From JADFRG01 sp048054495 (GTDB lineage Bacteria > Chloroflexota > Anaerolineae > Anaerolineales > E44-bin32): a stretch of DNA of 64,000 nt. Shown in pieces: positions 7,371-15,274 of this stretch. The notes under the pieces are model-generated. The model did not search any database and was not told the origin of the DNA. It saw only the letters and a list, made by a program, of their open reading frames with translations. The position numbers and the translations under genes are program-made. The stretch spans positions 1 to 64,000 of the forward strand of contig JBGMQN010000054.1 of assembly GCA_048054495.1 (NCBI GenBank). The letters run 5' to 3'. Numbering within the stretch: the stretch's first letter is position 1; each line of letters opens with the position of its first letter.

Positions 7371-8444
7371 ATGCGTTACGTTGCATTTACCCTTATATTT
7401 GGCCTGGCGCTGGCGGCTTGTGGCGCAGCCGAGGATCCTGTGGCGCCAGATGATCCGAGCACTCCGGCGCAGGCTTCGATCCCGGAACCTACTCAGCCGT
7501 CTGCAGATCCAGATCAAACTGCAAAATTGCCTGAGTCTCCCGATCCTGACATGATCAATCCCCGAGTGGAGGAATTCGACGCATATCTACCCCCGCGCCT
7601 GATCGGGCCGGATGGAATCCGCCCCGTCTACGAGCCTCGATTTGTGGCTGCGGCAGAGGCGCCGCTGGAGGACGACGAACTCGTCATCGGTATCTCAATC
7701 GAGGGGGAGGCTAAGGCATACCCGATCACCGTGCTGCGCTTTCGGGAGATGGTGAACGACGAGTTGGGAGGCATTCCCATACTCGTCACCTGGTGACCGA
7801 TCTGCTACACCGGTCTCGTGCACGACCGGAGAATCGACGGGGTCCCCCACACTTTCGGGAACTATGGCGGGTTGTTTATGAGCGCCATGACATGGTTTGA
7901 CCACGAGACGAACTCTGTCTGGTCCCAGCCATGGGGCAGGGCCATTGAGGGCGAGTACCGAGGGGTCGAGCTCTTCCTTCTCCCTTCCAGGGTCACGACC
8001 TGGTCCAGTTGGAGAGAGGCACATCCCAATACGCTGGCGATGATCAATGATGTCGATCGACTTTCGTTCGGCCGTCGCCAAAGTTTCAATCCTGATTTTG
8101 TGTTGGGCCTGCTGCTCTCAGGGGAGGCGATGGCTTTCTACTATGAGGACGTTGCTGCCGAAGGATTGGTGAACGATGAGTTCGCGGGGCTCCCGATCAT
8201 TGTGTGGGCCAGCGAAACCAGCCTCAATGCCTACGTTCGCCAGGTCGGCGATCAGGTGCTAACGTTTGAAATTCAGGGCGATCAGATCCTGGACCAAGAA
8301 ACCGGCTCGCGCTGGAACCTGGCGCGTGGCCTGGCCATCGATGGCCCGCTGCGCGGAGAGGCCCTTCAAGGGATCCCTGGTACGAGCTCGTGGGATTGGG
8401 CCTGGCGGGATTTCTATCCGAACTCGGAGTTTTACTCTCCCTAG
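7371..8444 (+). CDS. DUF3179 lipoprotein with in-frame TGA at a conserved Cys: candidate selenoprotein
   Basis: This is one continuous frame of 357 residues if the TGA at 7794-7796 is decoded. ATG 7371 starts a lipoprotein signal with lipobox LAAC (FGLALAACGAAED). The DUF3179 domain follows: VNDELGGIPILVTW, then the TGA, then PICYTGLVHDRRIDG, HTFGNYGGL, the acidic and aromatic core, and SWREAHPNT. DUF3179 proteins normally read TYCPLC at this place, so the TGA replaces the first Cys of a CPxC motif, giving U-P-I-C. Frame and homology continue undamaged for another 216 codons. A SECIS-like hairpin starts just after the TGA. The alternatives are a nonsense pseudogene or a base-call error (TGC to TGA). 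The role of DUF3179 is unknown; the protein would sit outside the membrane. Confidence 0.75.
7798..7836 (+). promoter_or_regulatory. Putative bacterial SECIS element
   Basis: Starting one base after the TGA, a lower stem CGAT/ATCG (7798-7801 with 7833-7836) encloses an upper stem CCGG/CCGG (7810-7813 with 7826-7829). A two-base 5' bulge (T7814, C7815), a 3-bp stem (7816-7818 with 7823-7825) and a four-base loop TGCA complete it. A bulged U, a G in the first two loop bases and 22 nt between the TGA and the loop match the known bacterial SECIS pattern. A competing 6-bp stem with an 8-nt loop is also possible. Confidence 0.5.
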
Positions 8445-8450
8445 CACCCC

Positions 8451-9005
8451 TCACATCTTCGGCAGCTCGATCCGCTGCTGATTCTGGTACTTTCCCTTCT
8501 TGTCCGCATAAGAAATCCTACATTCCTCATCTGCCTCAAAGAATAGGACCTGCGCGATCCCCTCATTCGCATAGATCTTGGCTGGCAGGGGGGTGGTGTT
8601 GGATATCTCCAATGTGACATACCCCTCCCACTCCGGTTCGAAGGGAGTGACGTTGACGATGATCCCACAGCGTGCGTAGGTCGACTTTCCCAGGCATACC
8701 GTTAGCACAGAACGGGGAATGCGGAAGTACTCAACGGTGCGCGCCAGAACGAATGAATTGGGTGGAATGATGCAAACTTCCCCTTTGAAGTCGACCATCG
8801 AATCCGGATCGAAGTTCTTGGGATCCACAATGGCGGAGTGCACATTGGTAAAGATCATGAACTCATCCGCCACGCGGATGTCATAGCCATACGACGACAC
8901 ACCGTAGGAAATCGCGCCCTCACTCACCTGGGAATCGACGAACGGGTCGATCATCTGCTGCTCACGCGCCATACGCGCGATCCAATGGTCGGGCTTAAGC
9001 CCCAT
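8451..9005 (-). CDS. dcd: dCTP deaminase
   Basis: This 184-residue cytoplasmic enzyme would deaminate dCTP to dUTP for thymidylate synthesis (it could instead be the bifunctional dCTP deaminase/dUTPase). The trimeric dUTPase-like fold shows in SSYGYDIRVADEF, IIPPNSFVLARTVEYF and GKSTYARCGI. The catalytic segment is EGYVTLEISNTTPLP with the Glu nucleophile activator, followed by YANEGIAQVLFF. Length is normal (about 180-195). AAAGGAGG precedes the ATG. The gene runs convergently against the DUF3179 gene, with only 6 nt between their stops. Confidence 0.93.
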   Translation of the reverse strand: MGLKPDHWIARMAREQQMIDPFVDSQVSEGAISYGVSSYGYDIRVADEFMIFTNVHSAIVDPKNFDPDSMVDFKGEVCIIPPNSFVLARTVEYFRIPRSVLTVCLGKSTYARCGIIVNVTPFEPEWEGYVTLEISNTTPLPAKIYANEGIAQVLFFEADEECRISYADKKGKYQNQQRIELPKM

Positions 9006-9029
9006 AAAACGCCTCCTTTGATCCCATCG

Positions 9030-9806
9030 CTATTCGGGAATAATTTCGGTACGGACCTGATTGGTTAGCGTTCCGATTCCGTCGATCTCGACGCTCACCT
9101 CATCCCCCTCGAGCAGCGGACCCACGCCGGAGGGCGTGCCGGTCAGAACTACATCGCCCGGCTCCAAAGTCATGATGGACGAGATGTACGCAACCAGTTC
9201 ATACACCGGGAATACAAGATCGCGGGTCGAGCCCATCTGACGCAGCTGGCCGTTGACCGAACAGGTGATCAATGCATCCGCCGGATCCAGATCGGTGTCG
9301 ATCCACGGGCCAAGCGGGCAAAAAGTGTCAAAACCCTTCGCACGGGTCCACTGATCATCCATCTGTTGTAAGTCACGTGCGGTCACGTCCAGGGCGGCGG
9401 TATATCCCAGGATGTGATCCGGGGCATCTTCAATTGTTATCCAGCGGCCGCTCCTACCTATGACTATCGCCAACTCCGCTTCATGCTCTATAGAGCTGGA
9501 TTGTGGCGGGAGGCGGATGGTTGCTCCGGGCCCGATTACGGAGGTGGGCGGCTTGAAGAAGAGCAGGGGAAGCTCCGGGATTTCGGCCCCGTGCTCTGCG
9601 GCGTGAGCGGCGTAGTTCCTCCCCACGCAAACAATCTTGCCGGGTTGTACGGGAGCGATAAGATTCACTCCCTCCAACGACAAGTCTGCTTTCTGGCGCT
9701 TGTACTTCTCGAATGGAGAGCCCTCGAGCAACCCGATGCGATCGCCTGTGATCCAGCCCCACAGCGGGATTGAGTTGGGCTCCCGCTGAAGTCGAACGAT
9801 ACGCAC
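9030..9806 (-). CDS. Fumarylacetoacetate hydrolase (FAH) family protein
   Basis: This 258-residue member of the FAH superfamily includes hydrolases, isomerases and decarboxylases acting on 2-oxo acids from aromatic or amino-acid catabolism. The C-terminal catalytic domain is clear: KIVCVGRNYAAHAAEHG, LFFKPPTSVIG, the metal-binding EHEAELAIVIG, and GDVVLTGTPSGVGPL. The substrate cannot be read from sequence; close relatives are annotated as 2-hydroxyhepta-2,4-diene-1,7-dioate isomerase or acylpyruvase. It is followed 24 nt later by dcd on the same strand and preceded by a methyltransferase with 3 nt between them, so these genes are probably co-transcribed. Confidence 0.88.
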   Translation of the reverse strand: MRIVRLQREPNSIPLWGWITGDRIGLLEGSPFEKYKRQKADLSLEGVNLIAPVQPGKIVCVGRNYAAHAAEHGAEIPELPLLFFKPPTSVIGPGATIRLPPQSSSIEHEAELAIVIGRSGRWITIEDAPDHILGYTAALDVTARDLQQMDDQWTRAKGFDTFCPLGPWIDTDLDPADALITCSVNGQLRQMGSTRDLVFPVYELVAYISSIMTLEPGDVVLTGTPSGVGPLLEGDEVSVEIDGIGTLTNQVRTEIIPE

Positions 9807-9809
9807 AGT

Positions 9810-10508
9810 CTACGTCCACGGCTTGCGGGCCCAGGCGATATCATAATCGACCTGCCAAGGGAAGACCTCCACCGTCTCGAACCCCAGCTCCCGCAATAAA
9901 TCAGGAAATCGCGGCCGAGACACCGTACGGCCGAAGATCAAAGGCGCCTGCCACCCGATCCGATTTGTCAGCAATGCCCAACCTCCGGGGCGCAGTATGC
10001 GCAGGATTTCGCCGATTGTCTGCCGAGGGTGAGGTGTGAATTCAAGCACCTCCAGGCATACTGCCACGTCGAACGATTCGCGGGCGATGGGCAGCGGAAC
10101 GGCCCAGCCCTGGACCCATGCGTGATCAGGACCGGCCATCTCGCGCCCCAGCTCCATCATGTGGCCGGAGGGTTCCACACCCACAAGCAAACCAGCAGGC
10201 GGGGACTCGTCGTTACCGTCTGAATCTTGGCCAAGACCATTTCCGTTCAGCGCGCGGAAAGTGCGGGCCGTACCCGCACCAACGTCTAGGAGACGTGCTT
10301 TAGGCAACTCGGACAAGATTTTGTTAAGTGGTTCTCCCAGGAACTGTCGCTCCCAGTCGACATCAAATTGCTTGATTCCGTCGTATCGCGCGGCTGCAAG
10401 ATCGTAGAGCCAGACAACGACTCGGCGGCCTAGATGTGCGCCCTCACAGATCCACAGTTCCCAAACAATTAGGAGAACAAGCGCAACGATGGGGAGAAGC
10501 AGGAGCAT
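9810..10508 (-). CDS. Membrane-anchored class I SAM-dependent methyltransferase
   Basis: This 232-residue protein starts with one hydrophobic helix (LLLLPIVALVLLIVWELW), likely an inner-membrane anchor, followed by a class I methyltransferase domain. The SAM motif I is ARLLDVGAGTARTF, the acidic motif II lies in GLLVGVEPSGHM, and motif IV is FDVAVCLEVLEFTPHP. The order and length match the Methyltransf_11 group (UbiE/lipid-type). The substrate is unknown; a lipid or quinone acceptor is plausible given the anchor. It is the first gene of a likely operon with the FAH protein and dcd. Confidence 0.8.
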   Translation of the reverse strand: MLLLLPIVALVLLIVWELWICEGAHLGRRVVVWLYDLAAARYDGIKQFDVDWERQFLGEPLNKILSELPKARLLDVGAGTARTFRALNGNGLGQDSDGNDESPPAGLLVGVEPSGHMMELGREMAGPDHAWVQGWAVPLPIARESFDVAVCLEVLEFTPHPRQTIGEILRILRPGGWALLTNRIGWQAPLIFGRTVSRPRFPDLLRELGFETVEVFPWQVDYDIAWARKPWT

Positions 10509-10548
10509 CCCGAGAAGCTAGACCTCGGATCGGTGGCCTAGGGCTGCC

Positions 10549-11382
10549 TTAGTGCGAGTCGCCGGCAATGCGCTGCCTCATCTCACCAACCTGACCTTGT
10601 ATGGTGGAAAAGCGGCCCGGGCGGTTGCGTCGCAACAGCTGCACGAGGGCGTACACCATGGCCTCTACGACGACCTGGCCCACACCCGGATCGGGACTGG
10701 CATGCCCCGCCAGCACGTAATCGGCGTGATTGGTCGAGAGCGCAGAGGGTGCCGCAACGAGCGCGGCTGTTCGCAGGCCCGCGCGTCGCGCTTCAGCGAG
10801 TGCGCGAGCCACGATGGGCGCCTGGTCCTCAACCTCAACCGCAATCGCGATATCTTTGCGGTGCCCGCCAACCAGCGCACGCGCGATCTCACCCAGACCG
10901 CCCACACCTAGCTGAACTGTGTATCCGGCCCCCTCGAGCCAAGCACCCAGGCTGCGCGCAGGCCCTACTCCCAGCCCCTCGGCGATCAGCACAACGCGCT
11001 CTGCCTCATCGAGGGCGTTCACCAGTGTTTCGGCAGCCTCAATGGGGAATGAGCGCCGAGTTAGATGCAAGTACCGCTCGACTTCCTCCAGGGCCGCATC
11101 GGCAGCCTGCTCGGACGAATTAATTTCGGCCGGCCGGCCGGTCAGCAGCTCTTCCTTGACCCGCTGCCGGATCTCGCGCTGCAGCTCTGGATACCCCGCA
11201 TAGCCAAGACGCTGGGCGAAACGCACGACCGTGGCGGGATCCAGGTCGAGGGAGTAGGCGAGTTCTGTGGCAGTGAGAAAGGCCGCGCTGGTGTAGGAAT
11301 CGAGCAGGAAGTCGGCTAGGATCTGAAAACTTGGCGACAGAGCTGAGCGGATTTTCCGAATCCGCTCTTCATAGGTAGGCAT
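10549..11382 (-). CDS. MurR/RpiR-family transcriptional regulator
   Basis: This 277-residue regulator has an N-terminal RpiR helix-turn-helix (TATELAYSLDLDPATVVRFAQ, about 35-60, with GYAGYPELQREIR after it) and a C-terminal SIS sugar-phosphate-binding domain (about 110-250; VLIAEGLGVGPARSLG). Such proteins sense phosphosugars. I chose ATG 11382 because the family begins with an E-E-R-I-R-K-I type helix; the frame extends 26 codons upstream without extra homology, and neither start has a strong ribosome-binding site. No sugar gene is adjacent, so its target is unclear. The inositol locus lies 31 kb away. Confidence 0.85.
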   Translation of the reverse strand: MPTYEERIRKIRSALSPSFQILADFLLDSYTSAAFLTATELAYSLDLDPATVVRFAQRLGYAGYPELQREIRQRVKEELLTGRPAEINSSEQAADAALEEVERYLHLTRRSFPIEAAETLVNALDEAERVVLIAEGLGVGPARSLGAWLEGAGYTVQLGVGGLGEIARALVGGHRKDIAIAVEVEDQAPIVARALAEARRAGLRTAALVAAPSALSTNHADYVLAGHASPDPGVGQVVVEAMVYALVQLLRRNRPGRFSTIQGQVGEMRQRIAGDSH

Positions 11383-11493
11383 CTGAGGACTTTGAGTGCT
11401 AATTCCATACCCAATGAGTAGGGTCCGGACTCTAGCATGAGGAGTGCCTTCACGCAACAAATATTGCAGAAATAAGGCCGAATTGGCACGAAG

Positions 11494-11499
11494 TATAAT
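11494..11499 (+). promoter_or_regulatory. -10 element of tRNA-Val promoter
   Basis: A perfect TATAAT ends 9 nt before the first base of the tRNA. No good -35 box is seen at 16-18 nt spacing, which is common for strong stable-RNA promoters read from sequence alone. Confidence 0.6.
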
Positions 11500-11508
11500 G
11501 ACGCCCTT

Positions 11509-11582
11509 GGGCGGATAGCTCAGCTGGTTAGAGCGCTTCTCTTACACAGAAGAGGTCGCAGGTTCGAGTCCTGTTCCGCCCA
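11509..11582 (+). tRNA. tRNA-Val (anticodon TAC)
   Basis: This 74-nt cloverleaf has acceptor GGGCGGA paired with TCCGCCC and discriminator A. The D arm is GCTCAGCTGGTTAGAGC, the anticodon stem is CTTCT/AGAAG with loop CTTACAC (anticodon TAC), and the T arm contains GGTTCGAGTCC. CCA is not encoded. A TATAAT lies upstream and a terminator hairpin downstream. The 3' half is repeated at 34835-34875, which suggests that the gene served as an integration site. An assembly gap begins 24 nt after the gene. Confidence 0.95.
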
Positions 11583-11583
11583 C
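11543..11583 (+). repeat. Direct repeat in tRNA-Val 3' half (putative attL)
   Basis: These 41 nt, from the anticodon to one base past the discriminator, recur at 34835-34875 with one difference (A at 11550, G at 34842). The extent, anticodon loop to the 3' end of a tRNA, is the usual footprint of tyrosine-recombinase attachment sites. Confidence 0.6.
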
Positions 11584-11761
11584 TCTGAAAAGGGTTGCCC
11601 TTTTGGNNNNNNNNNNNNNNNNNNNNNNNNNNNNNNNNNNNNNNNNNNNNNNNNNNNNNNNNNNNNNNNNNNNNNNNNNNNNNNNNNNNNNNNNNNNNNN
11701 NNNNNNGAGGTCGCAGGTTCGAGTCCTGTTCCGCCCACTCTGAAAAGGGTTGCCCTTTTGG
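11552..11761. other. Assembly gap with 55-nt duplicated flanks
   Basis: A run of exactly 100 N (11607-11706) is flanked by the same 55 nt on the left (11552-11606) and right (11707-11761). This is the signature of two de Bruijn contigs that overlap by one k-mer (k=55) but were joined with a default gap. The second copy of the tRNA 3' half here is therefore probably not real DNA. The break point itself implies that this 55-mer has more than one continuation in the data. Confidence 0.9.
11588..11604 (+). terminator. Terminator hairpin after tRNA-Val
   Basis: A perfect 7-bp stem AAAAGGG/CCCTTTT with a TTG loop starts 6 nt after the tRNA; its 3' arm supplies the U-run. Confidence 0.7.
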
Positions 11762-12202
11762 ACAACCCCCACCGTTACCACCGCTTGCAGTGAGGCTTCC
11801 TCACCATTGACCGAATTGACTGGCGGTTTGCCTGGGATGACCGCTAGGGCATCCTTGTTGGCTGTATCAATGCACAACGGTGTGTCAGTTGCAGACATCA
11901 CGACTTTGCACACTTCAATCAACAATGCCACTTCGTCTTCGCCCGGCGTACCGACATTCACATCGAGCAGGTCAGCGCCCATCGAGAGCTGCTTCAGTGC
12001 CAGGTCGCGGGCGTAATCGAAAATCCTCCCGCTCAATGATGATCTTGGCGGCATGGAGAATAGGTCCCAGGTGATTTGGGCGGCCTAAGAAATGGCAGCG
12101 TTGCGCCTTGCGGTCGGGTTGTTCGAAGAGCTCTTGGAAGGCCTGGAGGATCTGATATGCTCTGGTTGCCTTCAGGTTGTGGGCTCTCAAGGATCCCATC
12201 AC
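11762..12202 (-). pseudogene. Pterin-binding (methyl-THF) methyltransferase remnant
   Basis: The reverse strand encodes the N-terminal half of a MtgA/MetH-like methyltetrahydrofolate methyltransferase: DYARDLALKQLSMGADLLDV, NVGTPGEDEV, PLCIDTANKDAL and KPPVNSVNGEEAS are recognisable barrel strands. It is broken twice. The helix upstream (AAKIIIERED) is in a different frame, with the shift at a T run near 12018, and the 3' end has no stop but runs into the tRNA-adjacent junction, so the C-terminal half is missing. Intact homologues move methyl groups between corrinoid proteins and tetrahydrofolate, which would suit the corrinoid genes at 32-34 kb. The upstream limit is approximate. Because an assembly join lies next to it, part of the damage may be artificial. 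Confidence 0.6.
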
Positions 12203-12225
12203 ACGCGCGATGTCTCTGTTCAGGG

Positions 12226-13500
12226 CTAATCGCGAAAGAATCCATCCTCCTCAGGGAATCGGAACACCTTCCCGCGCTTGATAACCATCTCAACCGAGTT
12301 GCTGCCTAATCGATAAATCAAATCCTCAAATGTTGGGATATCAAAAATTTGCATGTCGGCCAGCTTGCCTGGCTCCAGGGAGCCGCGGTCCTCGTCCAGC
12401 CCAAGCGCACGTGCGCCACCCATGGTGGCAGCGAAGAGCGCCTCGGAGGGTGTGAACTGGTACAAACGGCATGCCAGAGCCATCACCAGCTGCATCGACT
12501 CCACCCAGCACGCGGGACAAAAGTCGCTGGCCAGTGCCAGTGTCATGCCTTCTTCCATCATGGCCCGGGCGTTAAATGGCCGAGTATGGCCAACCGCAAA
12601 GTCCAGAGCCGGCATGACCACGCCGACCACCCCGGCTTGTGCCAGCATGCGCATCGAGGCGCGACCGGTGTAGTTTAGATGATCGGCCGATACCACTCCC
12701 AGTTCGGCAGCCATCGCCGATCCGCCGATATCTGAGTACGCATCCGTGTGAATTTTGGCTCTGAGCCCGGCCCGCAGGCCCGCCTCCAGGATCCTGCGGG
12801 ATTGCTCGACGGTGTAGTAACCATCGTCGCAATACACATCGCAAAACTCGGCCAGTCCATGCTCGGCCACCTGGGGGATCATGTCCTCAATGACGACCTC
12901 GACATAGCGCTCATGGGACAGCTCCGGGGGGAAATCGTGGGCTCCGAGAAAGGTGCTGATCACATCTATGGGCCCCGTTGATTGAAGACGTCGGTTGACT
13001 TCCAGGAGCTTCCGCTCTTGTGTCAGACTCAGACCGTAGCCGCTCTTGTTCTCCACCGTCGTGGTCCCATGCCTTAACATCCGCTGCAGCCGTTGCTTGG
13101 AGAGATCCACCAGTTCATCGACGTTCGTCGCCCGAGTCATCTCGACCGTGGCCTGAATGCCGACAGGGATGCCCAGCTCCTTCACTTGGTTGATATCCAT
13201 CGTCATGCGGGCGGCGTACTCCTGTGCCCGTGAGCCCCCAAAGACCAGGTGGGTGTGGCTGTCGACAAATCCCGGTGCGATGATTCTATTGGCGGTATCG
13301 ATCACTCGCGCAGCACCGAGGTCGACCTGTTTGGCGATTTCAGCCGGAGCGTCCACAGCGAGGATTCGCTCGCCGCCTATCGCCACTGACGCCCCGACCT
13401 TTCGACCGATCGGGTTTCCAGCCGAGGGGACACAGGTCAACACTTCCTTGGCACCGGCGATGAGCAGATCGGCCTGGGGCTTGGGGTCGGGCTCAGTCAT
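12226..13500 (-). CDS. hutI: Imidazolonepropionase
   Basis: This 424-residue amidohydrolase would open 4-imidazolone-5-propanoate to N-formimino-L-glutamate, the third step of histidine degradation. The metal-dependent barrel shows as APGFVDSHTHLVFGGSRAQE, GTTTVENKSGYGL, FLGAHDFPPEL, FCDVYCDDGYYTVEQSR and ALASDFCPAC. ATG 13500 is chosen because it overlaps the hutU stop by 8 nt (translational coupling) and gives the family's usual length; a longer frame exists but is not supported. It is the last intact gene of the leftward operon. Confidence 0.95.
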   Translation of the reverse strand: MTEPDPKPQADLLIAGAKEVLTCVPSAGNPIGRKVGASVAIGGERILAVDAPAEIAKQVDLGAARVIDTANRIIAPGFVDSHTHLVFGGSRAQEYAARMTMDINQVKELGIPVGIQATVEMTRATNVDELVDLSKQRLQRMLRHGTTTVENKSGYGLSLTQERKLLEVNRRLQSTGPIDVISTFLGAHDFPPELSHERYVEVVIEDMIPQVAEHGLAEFCDVYCDDGYYTVEQSRRILEAGLRAGLRAKIHTDAYSDIGGSAMAAELGVVSADHLNYTGRASMRMLAQAGVVGVVMPALDFAVGHTRPFNARAMMEEGMTLALASDFCPACWVESMQLVMALACRLYQFTPSEALFAATMGGARALGLDEDRGSLEPGKLADMQIFDIPTFEDLIYRLGSNSVEMVIKRGKVFRFPEEDGFFRD

Positions 13501-15229
13501 CGATCTTGGAGTGAGGTGCAAGGCGATCCTGGGTGCTGTCATCCGGTCCAAACGTTGCGTGCGGGCTCCACCACAGGGGAACCTTAATCTTCTCGTCGGT
13601 GAGCGGGCCTTCTCCATCAGCAACTTGGCGCGCCTTTTCGTAGCCCGCCTGGGCATGACGCACGACGCCGATGCCTGAGTCTGTGGTCATACACGCCTCG
13701 AGCCGCAGATCAGCTTCCTCACTGCCGTCGGCGATCATAGTCACACCGGTGTGGACCGCTTCGCCCATCGAGTAGTTGGCCTGGATGGCCACCAGATCAG
13801 CCATCGCCGCCGTGTTCAGCAAAGCGTTAAGGTAGGGCCAATCCGAGATCAGGTCGCCGCCATCCTTCATATTCTCCGACTCGAAGGTGGGATTCATGAT
13901 CGAGCCAGAGTCGAGGTTATCCCGCGAGAAACCGACCGGGCCGGCAAGGTCACCGTCGCGTATCATCTCGTTCACTCGCAGCGCCAGGGCTTTGCGTTCT
14001 CCAAAGCCCAGATAGCAGACTCGAGCCGGCAGGGCCTCGATGGGCAAGTGTTCCCGCGCAAGGTTGATCCAATTTACCGTAGTGGTGTCGTGTGGGAACA
14101 TCTCCAGCACCAGATTGTCGATCTTGGCCAGGTCATCCGCTTCTCCGGAAAGGCAGGTCCAGCGGAACGGCCCGCGCCCAAGGAAGAAAAGTGGCCGGAT
14201 GTAGGCTGCCACGAAGCCTGGAATCTTCATGGCTTCATCTTCCGGCATGCCTGCGTCACGGCACTCCTTCCGGATACTCGTTCCGTATTCGAAGACACAA
14301 ACCCCCTTCTCCGAGAATCCGTTCATGGCTTGCAGGTGACGCACCATTGACTCGCGCGCCTTCGCCAGATACACCATGCGGTCAGAACGACGCAATTCGT
14401 CCGCTTCCGCCGGCGAAAGTCCAGCGGGGATGTAGGAGAACGGGTCGTGACAGGGGCACATCTCGGAGATGATGTCAGGCGTCCACCCCAATTCAAGTGC
14501 CTTGGGGAATAAATCGGCTGCATTTCCGTGTACGCCGATACCGAGGGGGCGTCTCTCCGACTTGGCGCCCTCTGCCAGCTGGATCGCCTCCTCCAGCGAG
14601 GAGGCCTTGACATCTAGGAAACCTCGCTCGATGGCTCTGTCGATGATGTCCTCGTTTGCATCAACGTCGAGGCAGACTCCGCCGTGCATGGTCATCGCGC
14701 GGGGTTGGTTCCTGCCCATGCCTCCCAGACCGGCGGTGAAGTAGATTCTGCCAACCAAGGTGCCGTCGAAGTGTTTTTCGCCCACCGCCGCTAGAGTTTC
14801 AAAAGTCCCCTGGATCACGCCTTGCGTGCCGATGTATTCCCAGGGGCCGGCCGTGTACTGGGCAAACATGGTCAGATTCTTGTCTTGGAGATCATAGAAG
14901 ATCGGCCAGGTAGCTTTGACGATGTTGGTGTTGGCCATCAGGACGCGGGGTGCCAAGCGGTGGGTCTTGAAAATCGCTACCGGCATCCCGGATTGGATGA
15001 CAAGCGTTTCGTCGTTTTCCAGCTCCTTCAAGGACTTGACGATAGCGTGGTAGCTCTCCCAGTTACGGGCGCATTTTCCGATACCACCATAGACCACTAA
15101 CCTTTCCGGCGCCTCGGCGGTCTCCATATTGTTTTCGAGCATACGCAGCAGCGCTTCCTGCTTCCAGCCTTTGCAGCGCAGCACAGGACCGCGTTGTGCC
15201 CGGACCTGATACAGGATTTCCACAGTCAT
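13493..15229 (-). CDS. hutU: Urocanate hydratase
   Basis: This 578-residue cytoplasmic NAD-dependent enzyme would convert urocanate to 4-imidazolone-5-propanoate. Diagnostic segments are LVVYGGIGKCARNWESY, YFTAGLGGMGRNQPRAM (NAD binding), CPCHDPFSYIPAGL, GPFRWTCLSGEADDLAKID and the urocanase signature around LPARVCYLGFGERKALALR with DNLDSGSIMNP. It is slightly longer than typical HutU (about 555). AGGAATGG precedes the ATG. It sits between ftcD (45 nt upstream) and hutI (8-nt overlap). Confidence 0.96.
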   Translation of the reverse strand: MTVEILYQVRAQRGPVLRCKGWKQEALLRMLENNMETAEAPERLVVYGGIGKCARNWESYHAIVKSLKELENDETLVIQSGMPVAIFKTHRLAPRVLMANTNIVKATWPIFYDLQDKNLTMFAQYTAGPWEYIGTQGVIQGTFETLAAVGEKHFDGTLVGRIYFTAGLGGMGRNQPRAMTMHGGVCLDVDANEDIIDRAIERGFLDVKASSLEEAIQLAEGAKSERRPLGIGVHGNAADLFPKALELGWTPDIISEMCPCHDPFSYIPAGLSPAEADELRRSDRMVYLAKARESMVRHLQAMNGFSEKGVCVFEYGTSIRKECRDAGMPEDEAMKIPGFVAAYIRPLFFLGRGPFRWTCLSGEADDLAKIDNLVLEMFPHDTTTVNWINLAREHLPIEALPARVCYLGFGERKALALRVNEMIRDGDLAGPVGFSRDNLDSGSIMNPTFESENMKDGGDLISDWPYLNALLNTAAMADLVAIQANYSMGEAVHTGVTMIADGSEEADLRLEACMTTDSGIGVVRHAQAGYEKARQVADGEGPLTDEKIKVPLWWSPHATFGPDDSTQDRLAPHSKIDD

Positions 15230-15274
15230 GATGCCATTCCTTTCCTGTGAACATGCTGGAGGATGACAAGAGGC

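Noticed and set aside
11707..11761. A second tRNA-Val 3' end as a genuine tandem repeat
   Set aside because: It is exactly 55 nt, identical to the left flank of a 100-N gap, and has the same form as the other gap; k-mer overlap explains it.
11542..12054. A long frame running from the methyltransferase remnant through the N gap into the tRNA
   Set aside because: It is open only because N codons translate as X; the gap is an assembly artefact and the tRNA is not coding.
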